Positions 44,218 to 53,034 of a DNA stretch of 64,000 bases are shown piece after piece. Numbering within the stretch: the first letter of the stretch is position 1; the number at the start of each line of letters is the position of its first letter. The notes beneath the pieces were generated by a model. The model saw only the letters and a list, made by a program, of their open reading frames with translations, did not search any database and was not told where the DNA came from. The DNA comes from Brevundimonas huaxiensis (lineage in GTDB: Bacteria; Pseudomonadota; Alphaproteobacteria; Caulobacterales; Caulobacteraceae), in the NCBI RefSeq assembly GCF_014218725.1, contig NZ_JABBJE010000001.1:806001-870000 (forward strand), given 5' to 3'. Made by a program: the position numbers and the translations under genes.

Positions 44218-47151
44218 TCACCAACGCCGCGTAAGTTGCAAGGCCACCTGGCGGCCAAGGAGGCTCCCTTGGCCTGGATCAAAACCGAACCCGGACGGCG
44301 CGTCGTAGAATGGCGGATCGGCATCAAGAATGTTCTGGATGCTGAATGTCAGACTTGTGTCGGAAAACGGCCCGTCGCTCGGACGCCAAGTCGCCGAGGC
44401 GTCGAAGGTGTTCCAGTCGCTGATGGATCGCCCGGCACGATCCGCGTAGTTGTCAACGTACGACCAGTGCAGCGACGTGCTGACGTCTCTCCATCCCCAA
44501 GTGGCTCCAGCCCGTGCGCGCACCCGAACGGGATACCCCGTCAGGCCCATTACGTGGCGGTCGGCTGCAGTCGGCGTCAGGCGACTTTCGTAATCGAAAA
44601 CATACGAGGCAGTCCCGTCGAACGCGAGCAAGTGTTCGCCCAAGTCGATCGGCCGCCGGAGCGTGAGATCGACGCCCCGAACCCGGACGGCGCCGGTATT
44701 CAGCCACCGGGAATCCACGATGGCACCGTAGGTGTTGGTCGGGTACAGAGCCGGGAACCAGGGGAAGGTCGCGTAGCTCTCGATGATCGCCAAATCTGTC
44801 GGATTAGCGCCTGGGTTTATCAGGGTGACGAAGGAAGAAAGGTCCGGATCCGAAAGCGCTCCGACGATATTCTCCGTGACTGGTAGCGCGATGCGGTCCT
44901 CGAAGCGGGTTTCGAAGTAGTTCAGGTCTACGTCGAATCCGCCCTCCGGCCGGTGGCTGATACCCGCCGTGAATGTCTCAGAAGTCTCTGGACGCAAGTC
45001 CGGATTTCCGCCGGTCAGCAGAAGAGTCAACGTGCGCGTGCCGTCGGCCCTGTTCAAAAAGGTCGCCGACGCACCCGGGCCGTCGAACACCTGCGGCAAA
45101 GACGCCGCCCGGAATGACGTTCCCCACGAGGCTCGCAGCTTAACGTCCGGGATCGGCGACCAGACAACGCCGACCTTCGGATTGGTCGTCGTTCCGAAGT
45201 CGTCGTATTCCTCATAACGGCCCGCCAGAGACAGCTCCAAGCTATGAAGGCCAGGACGGGCGTTGTGATCGCCGACCAAAGGAACGCGGAGCTCTGCGAA
45301 TACGGCGGCGATGTCCCGCTCCCGACGCGGGCGGACTGTGTTGGTTGGGGTCGCCGTGGAGCCAAGGAAGCTTGAGCGTCCTTCCAGGCTCTCCGACCGA
45401 AACTGTGCGCCGAGCGCGATCTGGAGATTTCCCCCGGGCAGGCTGGCGAGGGGTCCTTGAAGCAGAAGGTTGGCGGACTGGGCGCGGCTGAAGTCGTGTC
45501 CCCGCGAATAGCCGCTGGAAATGAAGTCAAGCACGGTCCTGCTGTTGGCCGTTCCCGCGCCGAAGAGGTTCAAATAGCCATCAGCACGGACGCTGAACGA
45601 TGTCGCGGGATCGTCCGGAAGAGAGCCCAGCGCTTCGTTCACGAACCGGCTGTTGACCCTGTTGTCGGACCGGATGTCGGCCCGCTCCTGAGCATAGGTC
45701 AGATACCCCTCGACCGACCATCCGTCTCCGATTGCGTAATCAAAGCCAGTCGTAACACCAAGGCTTTCCGATGATCCGGTTTGTCGGATCGGTCCGAGTT
45801 CACGCAGAAACGAATATCCGATCGTGTGAGATGCAGCTCCTGTCGGCGACACAAAATAAGGGTTGGCACGCGTCACCGTGAAGATGCCGGAGTTGGCGAG
45901 TCCGGCGATTTCGTAGTCACGGTTATTGAAGCGAATATCCCCCGTGAGGACCAGCCTTTCCCCGACGGTCTGACGAACTCGAGCGTAGGCGCTGAGCCTC
46001 TCCACAGCAGGGAGAAGGTCGGTGCCAGCGCTGAGAAACTGCAAATTTGCGTCGCCGGCGATGAAGTCCGCAGATGTCTGCGCTGTGCCGCTCGCGTTGG
46101 GACGGATGGCGAACAACGACGCATAGGCGCCGGCCGCAGCGTTGAACCCGAGTATATTGCCAGGCGCGCTGTTGAGGCCTCGCCAATCTGTTCCCCCGAA
46201 TGGCCGAAGGTCGCCAGTCCGCGTGTACGCGCGGTCATAGGCGTTCAGCGCGTTCGATGTCTGATATTCAACTGAAGCATAGGCGGCCCCGCCCGACCAA
46301 GTCGTGCCTGCGAGGTGGGACAAGCTAATGTCTTCCGCGCCGCCCCGCGCGGCCGCCAATCTCACGCGGGTCTCATGGCCATCGAACTCCCTTTTCATGA
46401 CCACATTGACGACGCCGGCCACGGCGTCGGCTCCGTATAGAGCAGAGGCGCCGTCCAAAAGGACATCGACCCGGTCTACGGCGCCCGTCGGAAGGGTCGA
46501 AATGTCCGCGAACTCCGCACGCGAGCCCGTCCCGGCGAGCCGTCGGCCATTCACCAACACCAAGGTCGCCGATGGTCCTAGGCCTCGCAGATTCACGCCC
46601 GTGGCGTAGACGGAATTCGATCCGCCCCGGTTCGCGCCGCTCAGTTGGACGACTGGCGTTGCCGAACCCGCATAGTTCTGAGGTAGATCGTTAAGGGCGT
46701 TGGCGACGTTGCCATATCCCCGTTGATCAATGGCGTCCCGATCGACGACAACCACAGGCGAGGCCAAATCCCCAGACGACCGCAACAGCGTTCCCGTAAC
46801 GATGACCTCGTCGATCTCGACCGCCTCGTCGACACTCGCCATGCCGACCCGCTGGACCGCGAACACACCCGGCCGGCTCTGCGTCCAGGTCAGGCCGGAC
46901 CCAGCCAGAAGCCGGTCCAAGGCCGCGCCCGTCTCCAGCCGACCGCTGACGCCGGGCGACCGCAGGCCCGCCACCGTGTCAGAGGTGAAGAAGATCTGGT
47001 GACCGGATTGCCGCCCGAAGGCCGTCAATGCCTCGCTCATGGGTCCGGGCGGAATTCGAAACTCCCGCACGGACTGGGCGCACGCCGGTGCGCTGGCGGC
47101 GACGATGCAGGCGACCGCGGCGGCGCCGGACAGCAGATAGGAACGGCTCAT
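44218..47151 (-). CDS. TonB-dependent receptor with N-terminal signalling domain
   Basis: A 977-residue outer-membrane receptor. Signal peptide (GAAAVACIVAASAPACAQ) is followed by a secretin/TonB short N-terminal (STN) domain at about residues 30-100 (FRIPPGPMSEALTAFGRQSGHQIFFTSDTVAG), a plug (PVVVVDRDAIDQRGYGNVANALNDLPQN) and a 22-strand barrel ending in the typical aromatic C-terminus. The STN domain signals to FecR/FecI, both encoded just upstream. Linked to the isopeptidase gene, it probably imports the lasso peptide itself or a metal complex of it. Confidence 0.92.
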   Translation of the reverse strand: MSRSYLLSGAAAVACIVAASAPACAQSVREFRIPPGPMSEALTAFGRQSGHQIFFTSDTVAGLRSPGVSGRLETGAALDRLLAGSGLTWTQSRPGVFAVQRVGMASVDEAVEIDEVIVTGTLLRSSGDLASPVVVVDRDAIDQRGYGNVANALNDLPQNYAGSATPVVQLSGANRGGSNSVYATGVNLRGLGPSATLVLVNGRRLAGTGSRAEFADISTLPTGAVDRVDVLLDGASALYGADAVAGVVNVVMKREFDGHETRVRLAAARGGAEDISLSHLAGTTWSGGAAYASVEYQTSNALNAYDRAYTRTGDLRPFGGTDWRGLNSAPGNILGFNAAAGAYASLFAIRPNASGTAQTSADFIAGDANLQFLSAGTDLLPAVERLSAYARVRQTVGERLVLTGDIRFNNRDYEIAGLANSGIFTVTRANPYFVSPTGAASHTIGYSFLRELGPIRQTGSSESLGVTTGFDYAIGDGWSVEGYLTYAQERADIRSDNRVNSRFVNEALGSLPDDPATSFSVRADGYLNLFGAGTANSRTVLDFISSGYSRGHDFSRAQSANLLLQGPLASLPGGNLQIALGAQFRSESLEGRSSFLGSTATPTNTVRPRRERDIAAVFAELRVPLVGDHNARPGLHSLELSLAGRYEEYDDFGTTTNPKVGVVWSPIPDVKLRASWGTSFRAASLPQVFDGPGASATFLNRADGTRTLTLLLTGGNPDLRPETSETFTAGISHRPEGGFDVDLNYFETRFEDRIALPVTENIVGALSDPDLSSFVTLINPGANPTDLAIIESYATFPWFPALYPTNTYGAIVDSRWLNTGAVRVRGVDLTLRRPIDLGEHLLAFDGTASYVFDYESRLTPTAADRHVMGLTGYPVRVRARAGATWGWRDVSTSLHWSYVDNYADRAGRSISDWNTFDASATWRPSDGPFSDTSLTFSIQNILDADPPFYDAPSGFGFDPGQGSLLGRQVALQLTRRW

Positions 47152-47233
47152 AGACTGGTTTCCCCTCGACGCCCCCAGTGGCGCTGAAGAGAGAGACCAT
47201 CGAGACCGGGGCTAACCCTCTCGGCGTCCCGAA

Positions 47234-48220
47234 TTAATTTCTGCGCCGCGAGAGCCCGACCGATCCGTCCGCCTTTGGAACAGCCCGTAATCCCATGACA
47301 TCCGAAGACGCGGCCACGAAGGCGTCGCGGTCGCCGGTGCGGAAAACGCCGTTGACGGCCACCGACCGGATGGCGGGGTCGTCGATCTCGATCTTTTCGG
47401 TCAGGTAGCGGTTCATCTCCGCCACCGCCTGCGCCAGCGGGATGTCGGTGAAGACCAGTTGGCCTGTCGCCCAGCTGGTCTCCGCCTCGACGTCGACCGC
47501 GCGCGTATCGATCCTCGCACCGGAGACTCGCGCCTGCTGCCCGGCGGCGATGCGACGGGGCGGCGACGGCGCCTGGTCGGACTGGACGTCGATCGCGCCA
47601 GACACAAGCGTGACGCGAACCCCCTCCCCTGCCCTGCGCACGTCGAAAACGGTTCCCACGGCCGTGACCCGGGTATCGCCGGCGTAGACCACGAAGGGAC
47701 GCCCGCCGTCATGCGCCACATTGAAGAGCGCCTGACCTTCCACAAGGTCGATCCGACGCTGACGGTCCGTGAAGCGGACGCGCACCCGTGAATCCGTGTC
47801 GAGGCTCAGACTCGATCCGTCGGCGAGCGGGATCACTCGCTGCTCGCCAACCCGTGTGGCGAACGCATTCCTGTCGGTCCAGACCCAGGACCCGCCCACC
47901 ATCAAGGCCACCGCCGTTGCCACGGCCAGACCGCCAAACAGAACGGACCGTCGACCGGACGCCGGGCTCACCCGGCTTCGGCGACGGGCTCCCTCCAGGG
48001 CGTCGGCGAGCGCGGGATCGGGTCCAAGACCTTGGCTCTCGCGCCAGACCCGGTCGACCCGGCTGTACGCGTCGGCGTTGCCGGGCTTGGCCCGCCATTC
48101 GAAGAATTCCTCGATGGTGCGTGTTTCGATCGAAGTCGTGCCGAGGCGGACGTGCCATGCCGCCGCCTCCTTCTCCGCCGCTTCAACCCGCATCGTCGGG
48201 TTGGCCATGTCGCGCCCCAT
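47234..48220 (-). CDS. FecR-type anti-sigma/signal transducer
   Basis: A 328-residue inner-membrane regulator. The N-terminal cytoplasmic DUF4880-like domain (EAAAWHVRLGTTSIETRTIEEFFEWRAKPGNADAYSRVDRVW) is followed by one membrane helix (SVLFGGLAVATAVALMVGGSWVW) and a periplasmic FecR domain (QRVIPLADGSSLSLDTDSRVRVRF...LVEGQALFNVAHD). It relays receptor occupancy to the sigma factor. The ATG at 48218-48220 is one base after the sigma gene stop; an ATG four codons later is equally plausible. Confidence 0.9.
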   Translation of the reverse strand: MGRDMANPTMRVEAAEKEAAAWHVRLGTTSIETRTIEEFFEWRAKPGNADAYSRVDRVWRESQGLGPDPALADALEGARRRSRVSPASGRRSVLFGGLAVATAVALMVGGSWVWTDRNAFATRVGEQRVIPLADGSSLSLDTDSRVRVRFTDRQRRIDLVEGQALFNVAHDGGRPFVVYAGDTRVTAVGTVFDVRRAGEGVRVTLVSGAIDVQSDQAPSPPRRIAAGQQARVSGARIDTRAVDVEAETSWATGQLVFTDIPLAQAVAEMNRYLTEKIEIDDPAIRSVAVNGVFRTGDRDAFVAASSDVMGLRAVPKADGSVGLSRRRN

Positions 48221-48221
48221 C

Positions 48222-48713
48222 CTAGCGCCGGAGCTGGGCGGCGCAGTGGGCCAAGGCCCGGGTCATGCGCCCTTCCACAGTCTTGGGGGAAATCCCAAGT
48301 CTGTCGGCGATCTGGGCGTTCGTCAGACCGTCGATCCGGGACAATAAAAAGACATCTCTCACGGATTCTGGCAAGCTGAGAACGATCTGAGCGAGCATCA
48401 CATGATCGGTTTGATTGGCGTCGATGCGATCTTGGCTTGCCGCAGCTGCAGTTTCGGCCCTCATCGCCAGTTCACGCCGCCGGCGTCGATTAGACACAAG
48501 GTTCATCGCGATCTTCAGGAGGAAGGCCTTCGGATGACGAACCTCGCCGAGGGACTTTGTCGATGTCATCCGTAGCCACGTGTCTTGAACTATATCCTCG
48601 GCATCTTCACGACCGTACCGACGCTCGATGCGCTCTTTGAGCCATCCAGCATGTTCGTCGTAGAACAGATCCAAGCTAGGCAGTTGGATGAGATCATCGG
48701 TCTTGTTGGACAA
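48222..48713 (-). CDS. FecI-type ECF sigma factor
   Basis: A 163-residue sigma-70 family factor of the extracytoplasmic type. Region 2 (FYDEHAGWLKERIERRYGREDAEDIVQDTWLRM...HPKAFLLKIAMNLVSNRRRRREL) binds the -10 element; region 4 (LPESVRDVFLLSRIDGLTNAQIADRLGISPKTVEGRMTRAL) binds the -35. It is first in a leftward run with fecR, then the receptor and isopeptidase. It should switch on receptor and isopeptidase transcription when ligand is sensed. Confidence 0.92.
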   Translation of the reverse strand: MSNKTDDLIQLPSLDLFYDEHAGWLKERIERRYGREDAEDIVQDTWLRMTSTKSLGEVRHPKAFLLKIAMNLVSNRRRRRELAMRAETAAAASQDRIDANQTDHVMLAQIVLSLPESVRDVFLLSRIDGLTNAQIADRLGISPKTVEGRMTRALAHCAAQLRR

Positions 48714-48757
48714 CTGAGACGCCCGCCTGCGAAATCACCTAGCAAATCACCGCCAAG

Positions 48758-48777
48758 AAAAATGACACGTCTAGGGG
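48758..48777 (+). promoter_or_regulatory. Duplicated upstream element, copy 1
   Basis: AAAAATGACACG, four bases, then GGGG; it begins 56 bases before the start of the first small XRE gene. An identical 12-base block with the same GGGG spacing occurs 57 bases before the second gene. Likely an autoregulatory operator or shared promoter element. Confidence 0.6.
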
Positions 48778-48813
48778 ACAGCGAAAAGTTCGCGAGGGCG
48801 GCTTTGTGCTGCG

Positions 48814-49020
48814 ATGGACATTGTCGTTCGTCTCGGAAAACGTGTGCGAGAGCTTCGGATTGCAGCCGGCTTTTCCCAGGAAGAACTCGCGTTCCGAGCT
48901 GACATGAAGCGTAGCTACGTCAGCGACTTAGAGCGAGGAACGAGAAATCCGAGTGTCCGAGCGCTCGAACGATTGGCGATCGCGCTCGGCGTCGCCGCAT
49001 CGGCGCTTCTCGAAGATTAG
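48814..49020 (+). CDS. Small XRE-family regulator, copy 1
   Basis: A 68-residue single-domain helix-turn-helix protein (LGKRVRELRIAAGFSQEELAFRADMKRSYVSDLERGTRNPSVRALERLAIALGV). The size and fold match controller-type and phage-repressor-type XRE proteins. It is about 60% identical by eye to the gene at 49127, so the pair arose by tandem duplication, including the upstream element. It diverges from the sigma factor gene by 100 bases. Confidence 0.88.
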   Translation: MDIVVRLGKRVRELRIAAGFSQEELAFRADMKRSYVSDLERGTRNPSVRALERLAIALGVAASALLED

Positions 49021-49069
49021 CTGCCCCCTCGACCGGCTCCCCGACGTCAACAAAATCCGCGACCACGGC

Positions 49070-49089
49070 AAAAATGACACGATTGGGGG
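49070..49089 (+). promoter_or_regulatory. Duplicated upstream element, copy 2
   Basis: AAAAATGACACG, four bases, then GGGG; it begins 57 bases before the second small XRE gene. This matches copy 1 at 48758 in sequence and position, while the intervening DNA differs, which suggests selection on the element. Confidence 0.6.
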
Positions 49090-49126
49090 GCGGTCATTTG
49101 CGCCGATATGTCCGTCTTAGAGGGGG

Positions 49127-49330
49127 ATGGACGTTGTCATCCTCTTTGGAAAGAACGTACGCGCGTTGCGTGACGAAGCGGACCTCTCTCAAGAGGAGCT
49201 CGCGTTTCGCGCTGGTATGAAACGGGGATACTTGAGCGACTTGGAACGCGGCACGCGAAATCCGACTGTTCGCTGCCTCGGTCGACTGGCGAAGGCGTTG
49301 AACGTGCCGCCGGGCCGCCTTCTGGAATAG
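49127..49330 (+). CDS. Small XRE-family regulator, copy 2
   Basis: A 67-residue helix-turn-helix protein (FGKNVRALRDEADLSQEELAFRAGMKRGYLSDLERGTRNPTVRCLGRLAKALNV), paralogue of the gene at 48814. A GAGGGGG ribosome binding site touches the ATG closely. Recognition-helix residues are nearly the same in both, so the two may bind the same sites and cross-regulate. Confidence 0.88.
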   Translation: MDVVILFGKNVRALRDEADLSQEELAFRAGMKRGYLSDLERGTRNPTVRCLGRLAKALNVPPGRLLE

Positions 49331-49369
49331 GCACTCGGCCCAACTGGACGTGTCGCGTGATCAGTTGCC

Positions 49370-50071
49370 ATGGACCTGAACGTCCCGTTCTCCGATAAGG
49401 ATGAGGCCAAGCGACTTGGCGCTGGATGGAATCCGTCCCGGCGGACCTGGTACATCCCGCCGGGTCGCGACCCCCAGCCCTTCGCTAAATGGCTGCCCGC
49501 AGGCGAGGTCCAGCGCCCCTACGGCGTGTTCGCCTATGAAGCCTACCTCGTAACCGCAACGGAGTTTTGCTGGCGGTGCGGCGATCGATTCACCGCCATC
49601 GGCTTCCTGTTGGCCCCCGGTCTTGTTGTCGCCGACGGCCCGGAGCGGCGGCGGGAAACCCTGAAGGACTGGGCGTTCATCGAATACGCCACGCGGCTGG
49701 CTCCGGACGTTGCGCGAGTCGCCCAGAAGGTCCAGCCCGCTTACCGCGAGGGCTACAGCCGCACCACGAACAATCGCTACTGGGCCAACCACTGCCCGTC
49801 ATGCCAAGCGCTCCAGGGCGATTTCCATCTCTATTCGGAGCCGGACGGGGCCTTCTGGCTCGGAGACCGCAACGATGCGGCGCGCATGCGCGCCGAGCGT
49901 CTTCCCTTCGCCTTCGGCGCGGATGCGGGACTCGCTCTGGGCTCGGGGCCGGCATGGAGCATCCCGGGCGTCCGCACGTCGACCGTTCAGCCCATGAGCG
50001 CCCCATCGACGACGACGACACCGCCAAGACGTCGGCTTCTCGCTTGGCTGGGATGGCACGGCGGCCGATGA
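49370..50071 (+). CDS. DUF5710 protein with CxxC zinc pairs
   Basis: A 233-residue protein. The N-terminus is a DUF5710 module (MDLNVPFSDKDEAKRLGAGWNPSRRTWYIPPG), common in plasmid and integrative-element proteins and thought to act in DNA metabolism. CWRC and CPSC pairs 80 residues apart could share one zinc ion. The C-terminal 50 residues are Ser/Thr/Pro-rich and basic. Not otherwise recognised. Confidence 0.75.
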   Translation: MDLNVPFSDKDEAKRLGAGWNPSRRTWYIPPGRDPQPFAKWLPAGEVQRPYGVFAYEAYLVTATEFCWRCGDRFTAIGFLLAPGLVVADGPERRRETLKDWAFIEYATRLAPDVARVAQKVQPAYREGYSRTTNNRYWANHCPSCQALQGDFHLYSEPDGAFWLGDRNDAARMRAERLPFAFGADAGLALGSGPAWSIPGVRTSTVQPMSAPSTTTTPPRRRLLAWLGWHGGR

Positions 50072-50171
50072 CGCTGGCGTTCGGCTTATAGTTTAAAGGC
50101 GCGCGGCCGGGTTTTGGTCGTCCAGGCCCCTCGGCACCGCAGCCCTCCGCCAGCCCGGGCCGCTGGGACAG

Positions 50172-50420
50172 TTGCGCTCGACAGGCAGCCGCGTGATCGC
50201 CTGTCTTGGCGAACACGGCGAAACCGCCCATATTGACGCCATGAAGGTCAACTCGCCCGAATCGCTCCAAACCGCCGAGAACCTGGTAAGGTCGCACGGC
50301 AGCTGGTCCAATGTCCGTGACCGGTCGCGCGTCACGCGGGATGGCGTCTTTGTCGTCGATGTCGATGAGAAGGCGGTAGACGAAGCGATCCAGAGACTGC
50401 GGCGAGACCGCGCGGCTTGA
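50172..50420 (+). CDS. Small hypothetical protein
   Basis: An 82-residue frame starting with TTG; the ATG at 50241 (MKVNSPESLQTAENLV) would give 59 residues and looks more natural. The C-terminal part (VRDRSRVTRDGVFVVDVDEKAVDEAIQRLRRDRAA) resembles a small alpha/beta fold. Its stop overlaps the TTG of the membrane-protein gene, suggesting coupling. The function is unknown. Confidence 0.5.
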   Translation: MRSTGSRVIACLGEHGETAHIDAMKVNSPESLQTAENLVRSHGSWSNVRDRSRVTRDGVFVVDVDEKAVDEAIQRLRRDRAA

Positions 50421-51361
50421 ACGCCGGGCTCAATCTTCTCACCGCTCTTTTCCTGCTGGCGCCGGGCTTCGGAACCTTTGCCGGCGTCTACTTCACGAGC
50501 TTGCGGCGTCCATTTCGCCCCGCGCCGGCCGCGCCGGGCTCCTTGCTCGCCCTGGCCCTCATCACGGTCGGCGCCCTCGCTGCCCACGGACTCTCGTCCG
50601 TGCCCTACGCCGCGCAGGAGGTGTTCTGCGCCGTCGCGACCTGCATCCCCGTAACGTTTCAGCCCAATCCCTATGTCACCCTGATCGACCCGCGCCATGC
50701 AGGGGGCGCACCCGGCATCTCATTGAGCATCGCGCTGCTCCACCTGGTCGCAGTGGCCGCGTTGGGGTTCGGGCTGGGATGGGCGGCGGTGAAGATCGCC
50801 TCCGGCAACTCCGGCTTCCAGGCCCTGTTCTACGGATGGACCGACAAGCTCACGCGGCGCGCGCCCACCCGCTACCACGCCATCAACGCCTTCGTTGTGA
50901 CGGACATCGCCCATGACGAGCTTTCTCTCGGTTATGAGGGCACTCTGCTGGATCTGCGCCAGGAGGCGTCTGGAAAACTGTTGTCAGCGACGCTGCGCGA
51001 CGTCCAAGCGTTCGTTATCGAACTGGATCCGACAGGGATCAAACGCACCAAGGTCCCGCGTCGCGACCCGATACCGTTCATGGTGCTCGAAGCCGAGAAC
51101 GTGAAGAACGTCGCCTTGGCGCTGTACTTCGACGCCAAGGCGGCAGCGGCGATCACGCAAGAGGAGATCGACGCAATGACGGAGGATGAGCGGAAGGCGC
51201 TGGAAGCCGCGCTCATCGCCGCGCGCGAGTCCGAGCGGCGTGAGAGCGCAGAAGAGGCCTCAGCGGCGACGCCTGACGCGCGAGCTGCGCCGAAGCCACA
51301 GGCGGCGGCCGCAAAACCGCGACAACCGTCCGGGACGGTCAAGCCGAAGCCGCGCCGCTGA
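50417..51361 (+). CDS. Hypothetical membrane protein (DUF6338-like, tentative)
   Basis: A 314-residue protein starting with TTG, overlapping the previous stop. Three hydrophobic segments lie in the first 135 residues (LNLLTALFLLAPGFGTFAGVYF; LLALALITVGALAAHGLSSV; LLHLVAVAALGFGLGWAAV). A soluble middle (HAINAFVVTDIAHDELSLGYEGTLLDLRQEASGKLLS...VPRRDPIPFMVLEAENVKNVAL) and a charged Ala/Lys-rich tail follow. The pattern suggests the DUF6338 group seen with toxin or defence genes, but I am not certain. Confidence 0.6.
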   Translation: MNAGLNLLTALFLLAPGFGTFAGVYFTSLRRPFRPAPAAPGSLLALALITVGALAAHGLSSVPYAAQEVFCAVATCIPVTFQPNPYVTLIDPRHAGGAPGISLSIALLHLVAVAALGFGLGWAAVKIASGNSGFQALFYGWTDKLTRRAPTRYHAINAFVVTDIAHDELSLGYEGTLLDLRQEASGKLLSATLRDVQAFVIELDPTGIKRTKVPRRDPIPFMVLEAENVKNVALALYFDAKAAAAITQEEIDAMTEDERKALEAALIAARESERRESAEEASAATPDARAAPKPQAAAAKPRQPSGTVKPKPRR

Positions 51362-51511
51362 GCTGTCCCAGGCGGACGGCGCGTGGGCCGTCCTGACCTG
51401 CAATCCAGACGCCGTTGCAGCCGGACGAGCGCATCAGGACACCACGGGCCGCGCGCGCCATTAGACGGTCTGGCCCGCCGCTGCGGCTCCCGCCGCGAAA
51501 TGGCCGCGCGT

Positions 51512-52753
51512 TCAACGCTCCAGATGATCGCCGCGTCCCCGCATGACTTGCGCCAAACCCGCGCCCGTCGACGACAGGGCGATGGTCTGTCCGAGCGACA
51601 ACCTCGGACTGCCGGCGCACAGCCGCGCGTAGTGTTCGACGCCGTCGCCGTCCCGCACGATCACAAACGGATGGGCACCCAGCTCGTCATGGAACCCGGT
51701 CTTGACCACCCGTCCCTTCACCGACGACGCCCCCATCGGCCGCACGTCCCGCCCCGCTTCAAGACGCCTCTGGTTCAGGGTGCGGATGATGTCGCGGCGG
51801 GCCTGGAGCGTCCGCAGTTTCGTCTCCATCTCGGGATCGAGCCGATAACGCCGCCCGGTGCGGACCGCGAGACCCAAACCTTCCAGATGACGGAGGCGGC
51901 CTCGGGTCAGCGCGTTCCAGGCATCGCTCCGCCCCACGCCGTCTTCGACGATCCCGCCCAACTCCGCCGCCGCCAGGAGCCGGCGATCAAGTCCAGTGAA
52001 GCGATCCGCCGACGTCTCGCGCCAAACCCGCTTCTCGGCATCGACCCGGGCCAAGTCGCCGAGCCTCTCCTGCGCGACCTCCTGGGCCCGGGCGCGAAAG
52101 CCGTAGGCGATGTAGTCGCGCGGGATCACAAGGTCCCGTCCGTCCTGCCGGCGACCGCGCACCAGGACATGGGCGTGCGGCTGATCCGTGTCGTAGTGGC
52201 AGGTTGCAATCCACGTCAGCGTCGGCTCGCCCAGATCCGCCGAGACCCGCGCCATGACCTCGCGGACATAGCCGCGCAGGTCGTCGATCCGGTCGCCGTG
52301 CTCGGGCGAGATGATGAAGCGGAAATGGTGTCGGTCGTCGGTCCAGCCCCTCGTTTCGACGGCCGCCTGAACGCCGTCCTGATCCCGATCAAAGAACTCG
52401 GGTCGGGCGCCGTCCGCACCGGCGCCGGAGCGACCGAGATAGGCGACGTGCGCCGCGAGCGCCGCGCCGCGCTCGGCGCCCTTGCCGGCGTGGCGGGACA
52501 CCAGAGCCTTGACGATGACGCGCTGCCGCACATCGAGGCGGAAGGCTCGTCCCGACCGGTTCTGCGCCGCGCGAAGAACGCCAGACCGATTTCCGAGGGC
52601 GAACATCCGGGAGCTGGCGAGGCGCTTCATCATGCCGAGACGGACCGGATCGCGGTCGGTCTTCAGTCGCGTCGGAAGCCTGACGCCGACCGTGGCGTCC
52701 TCGATGCCGCCGCGTGTCGACAGCCTGGTTTGAATAGCCTGGTGAACAGACAT
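51512..52753 (-). CDS. Relaxase/mobilisation nuclease, DUF3363 family (short form)
   Basis: A 413-residue relaxase that nicks oriT and pilots the strand during conjugation. The metal-binding His motif is HYDTDQPHAHVLVRG, preceded by DDRHHFRFIISPEHGDRIDDL; the DUF3363 part begins near GRVVKTGFHDELGAHPFVIVRDGDGVEHYARL. Related proteins are often nearer 600 residues, so the C-terminal region is short here; no continuation in another frame is evident. The start at MSVHQAIQ has GGAG 8 bases upstream; an upstream ATG at 52849 would add 32 residues. The gene reads leftward, opposite to the DUF5710/membrane genes. Confidence 0.88.
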   Translation of the reverse strand: MSVHQAIQTRLSTRGGIEDATVGVRLPTRLKTDRDPVRLGMMKRLASSRMFALGNRSGVLRAAQNRSGRAFRLDVRQRVIVKALVSRHAGKGAERGAALAAHVAYLGRSGAGADGARPEFFDRDQDGVQAAVETRGWTDDRHHFRFIISPEHGDRIDDLRGYVREVMARVSADLGEPTLTWIATCHYDTDQPHAHVLVRGRRQDGRDLVIPRDYIAYGFRARAQEVAQERLGDLARVDAEKRVWRETSADRFTGLDRRLLAAAELGGIVEDGVGRSDAWNALTRGRLRHLEGLGLAVRTGRRYRLDPEMETKLRTLQARRDIIRTLNQRRLEAGRDVRPMGASSVKGRVVKTGFHDELGAHPFVIVRDGDGVEHYARLCAGSPRLSLGQTIALSSTGAGLAQVMRGRGDHLER

Positions 52754-52992
52754 GATCCGCGCTCCGGCCCCGGAAGATCCGCCGAAGAACGACAACTCAA
52801 AGCAAGTCGTCGATCCGGGTCGACCTCTCCTGCAAGACGCTGAAAGCATAGAGAAAGCCGACCAAGGCCAACACTCCCTTTTATCTTGCCCTCAGCCGAA
52901 ATTCGAAGATTTCCGGACAGTCGCATCATACTTGATCCAACCCGATCAACAGTCGCCAAAGGTCGGAAGGCCGGCCGGGCGACAGAATAAAT

Positions 52993-53016
52993 CCCGCCCG
53001 GCCGAAGCCGAGCGGG
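52993..53016 (-). terminator. Terminator after DUF2493 gene
   Basis: The 10-base arms CCCGCCCGGC/GCCGAGCGGG have one mismatch and a CGAA loop. On the minus strand they are followed by ATTTATTCTG. It sits 18 bases past the stop of the DUF2493 gene. The rest of the 281-base gap up to the relaxase start is moderately AT-rich, with a GAAAT/ATTTC dyad, and may hold the relaxase promoter or an oriT. Confidence 0.7.
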
Positions 53017-53034
53017 TCGAATGTGCAACGGGTC

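Noticed and set aside
50093..50698. Leftward 201-codon frame opposite the small protein and membrane protein genes
   Set aside because: The rightward frames show coupled starts and membrane segments; the leftward frame is Gly/Arg-rich without features.
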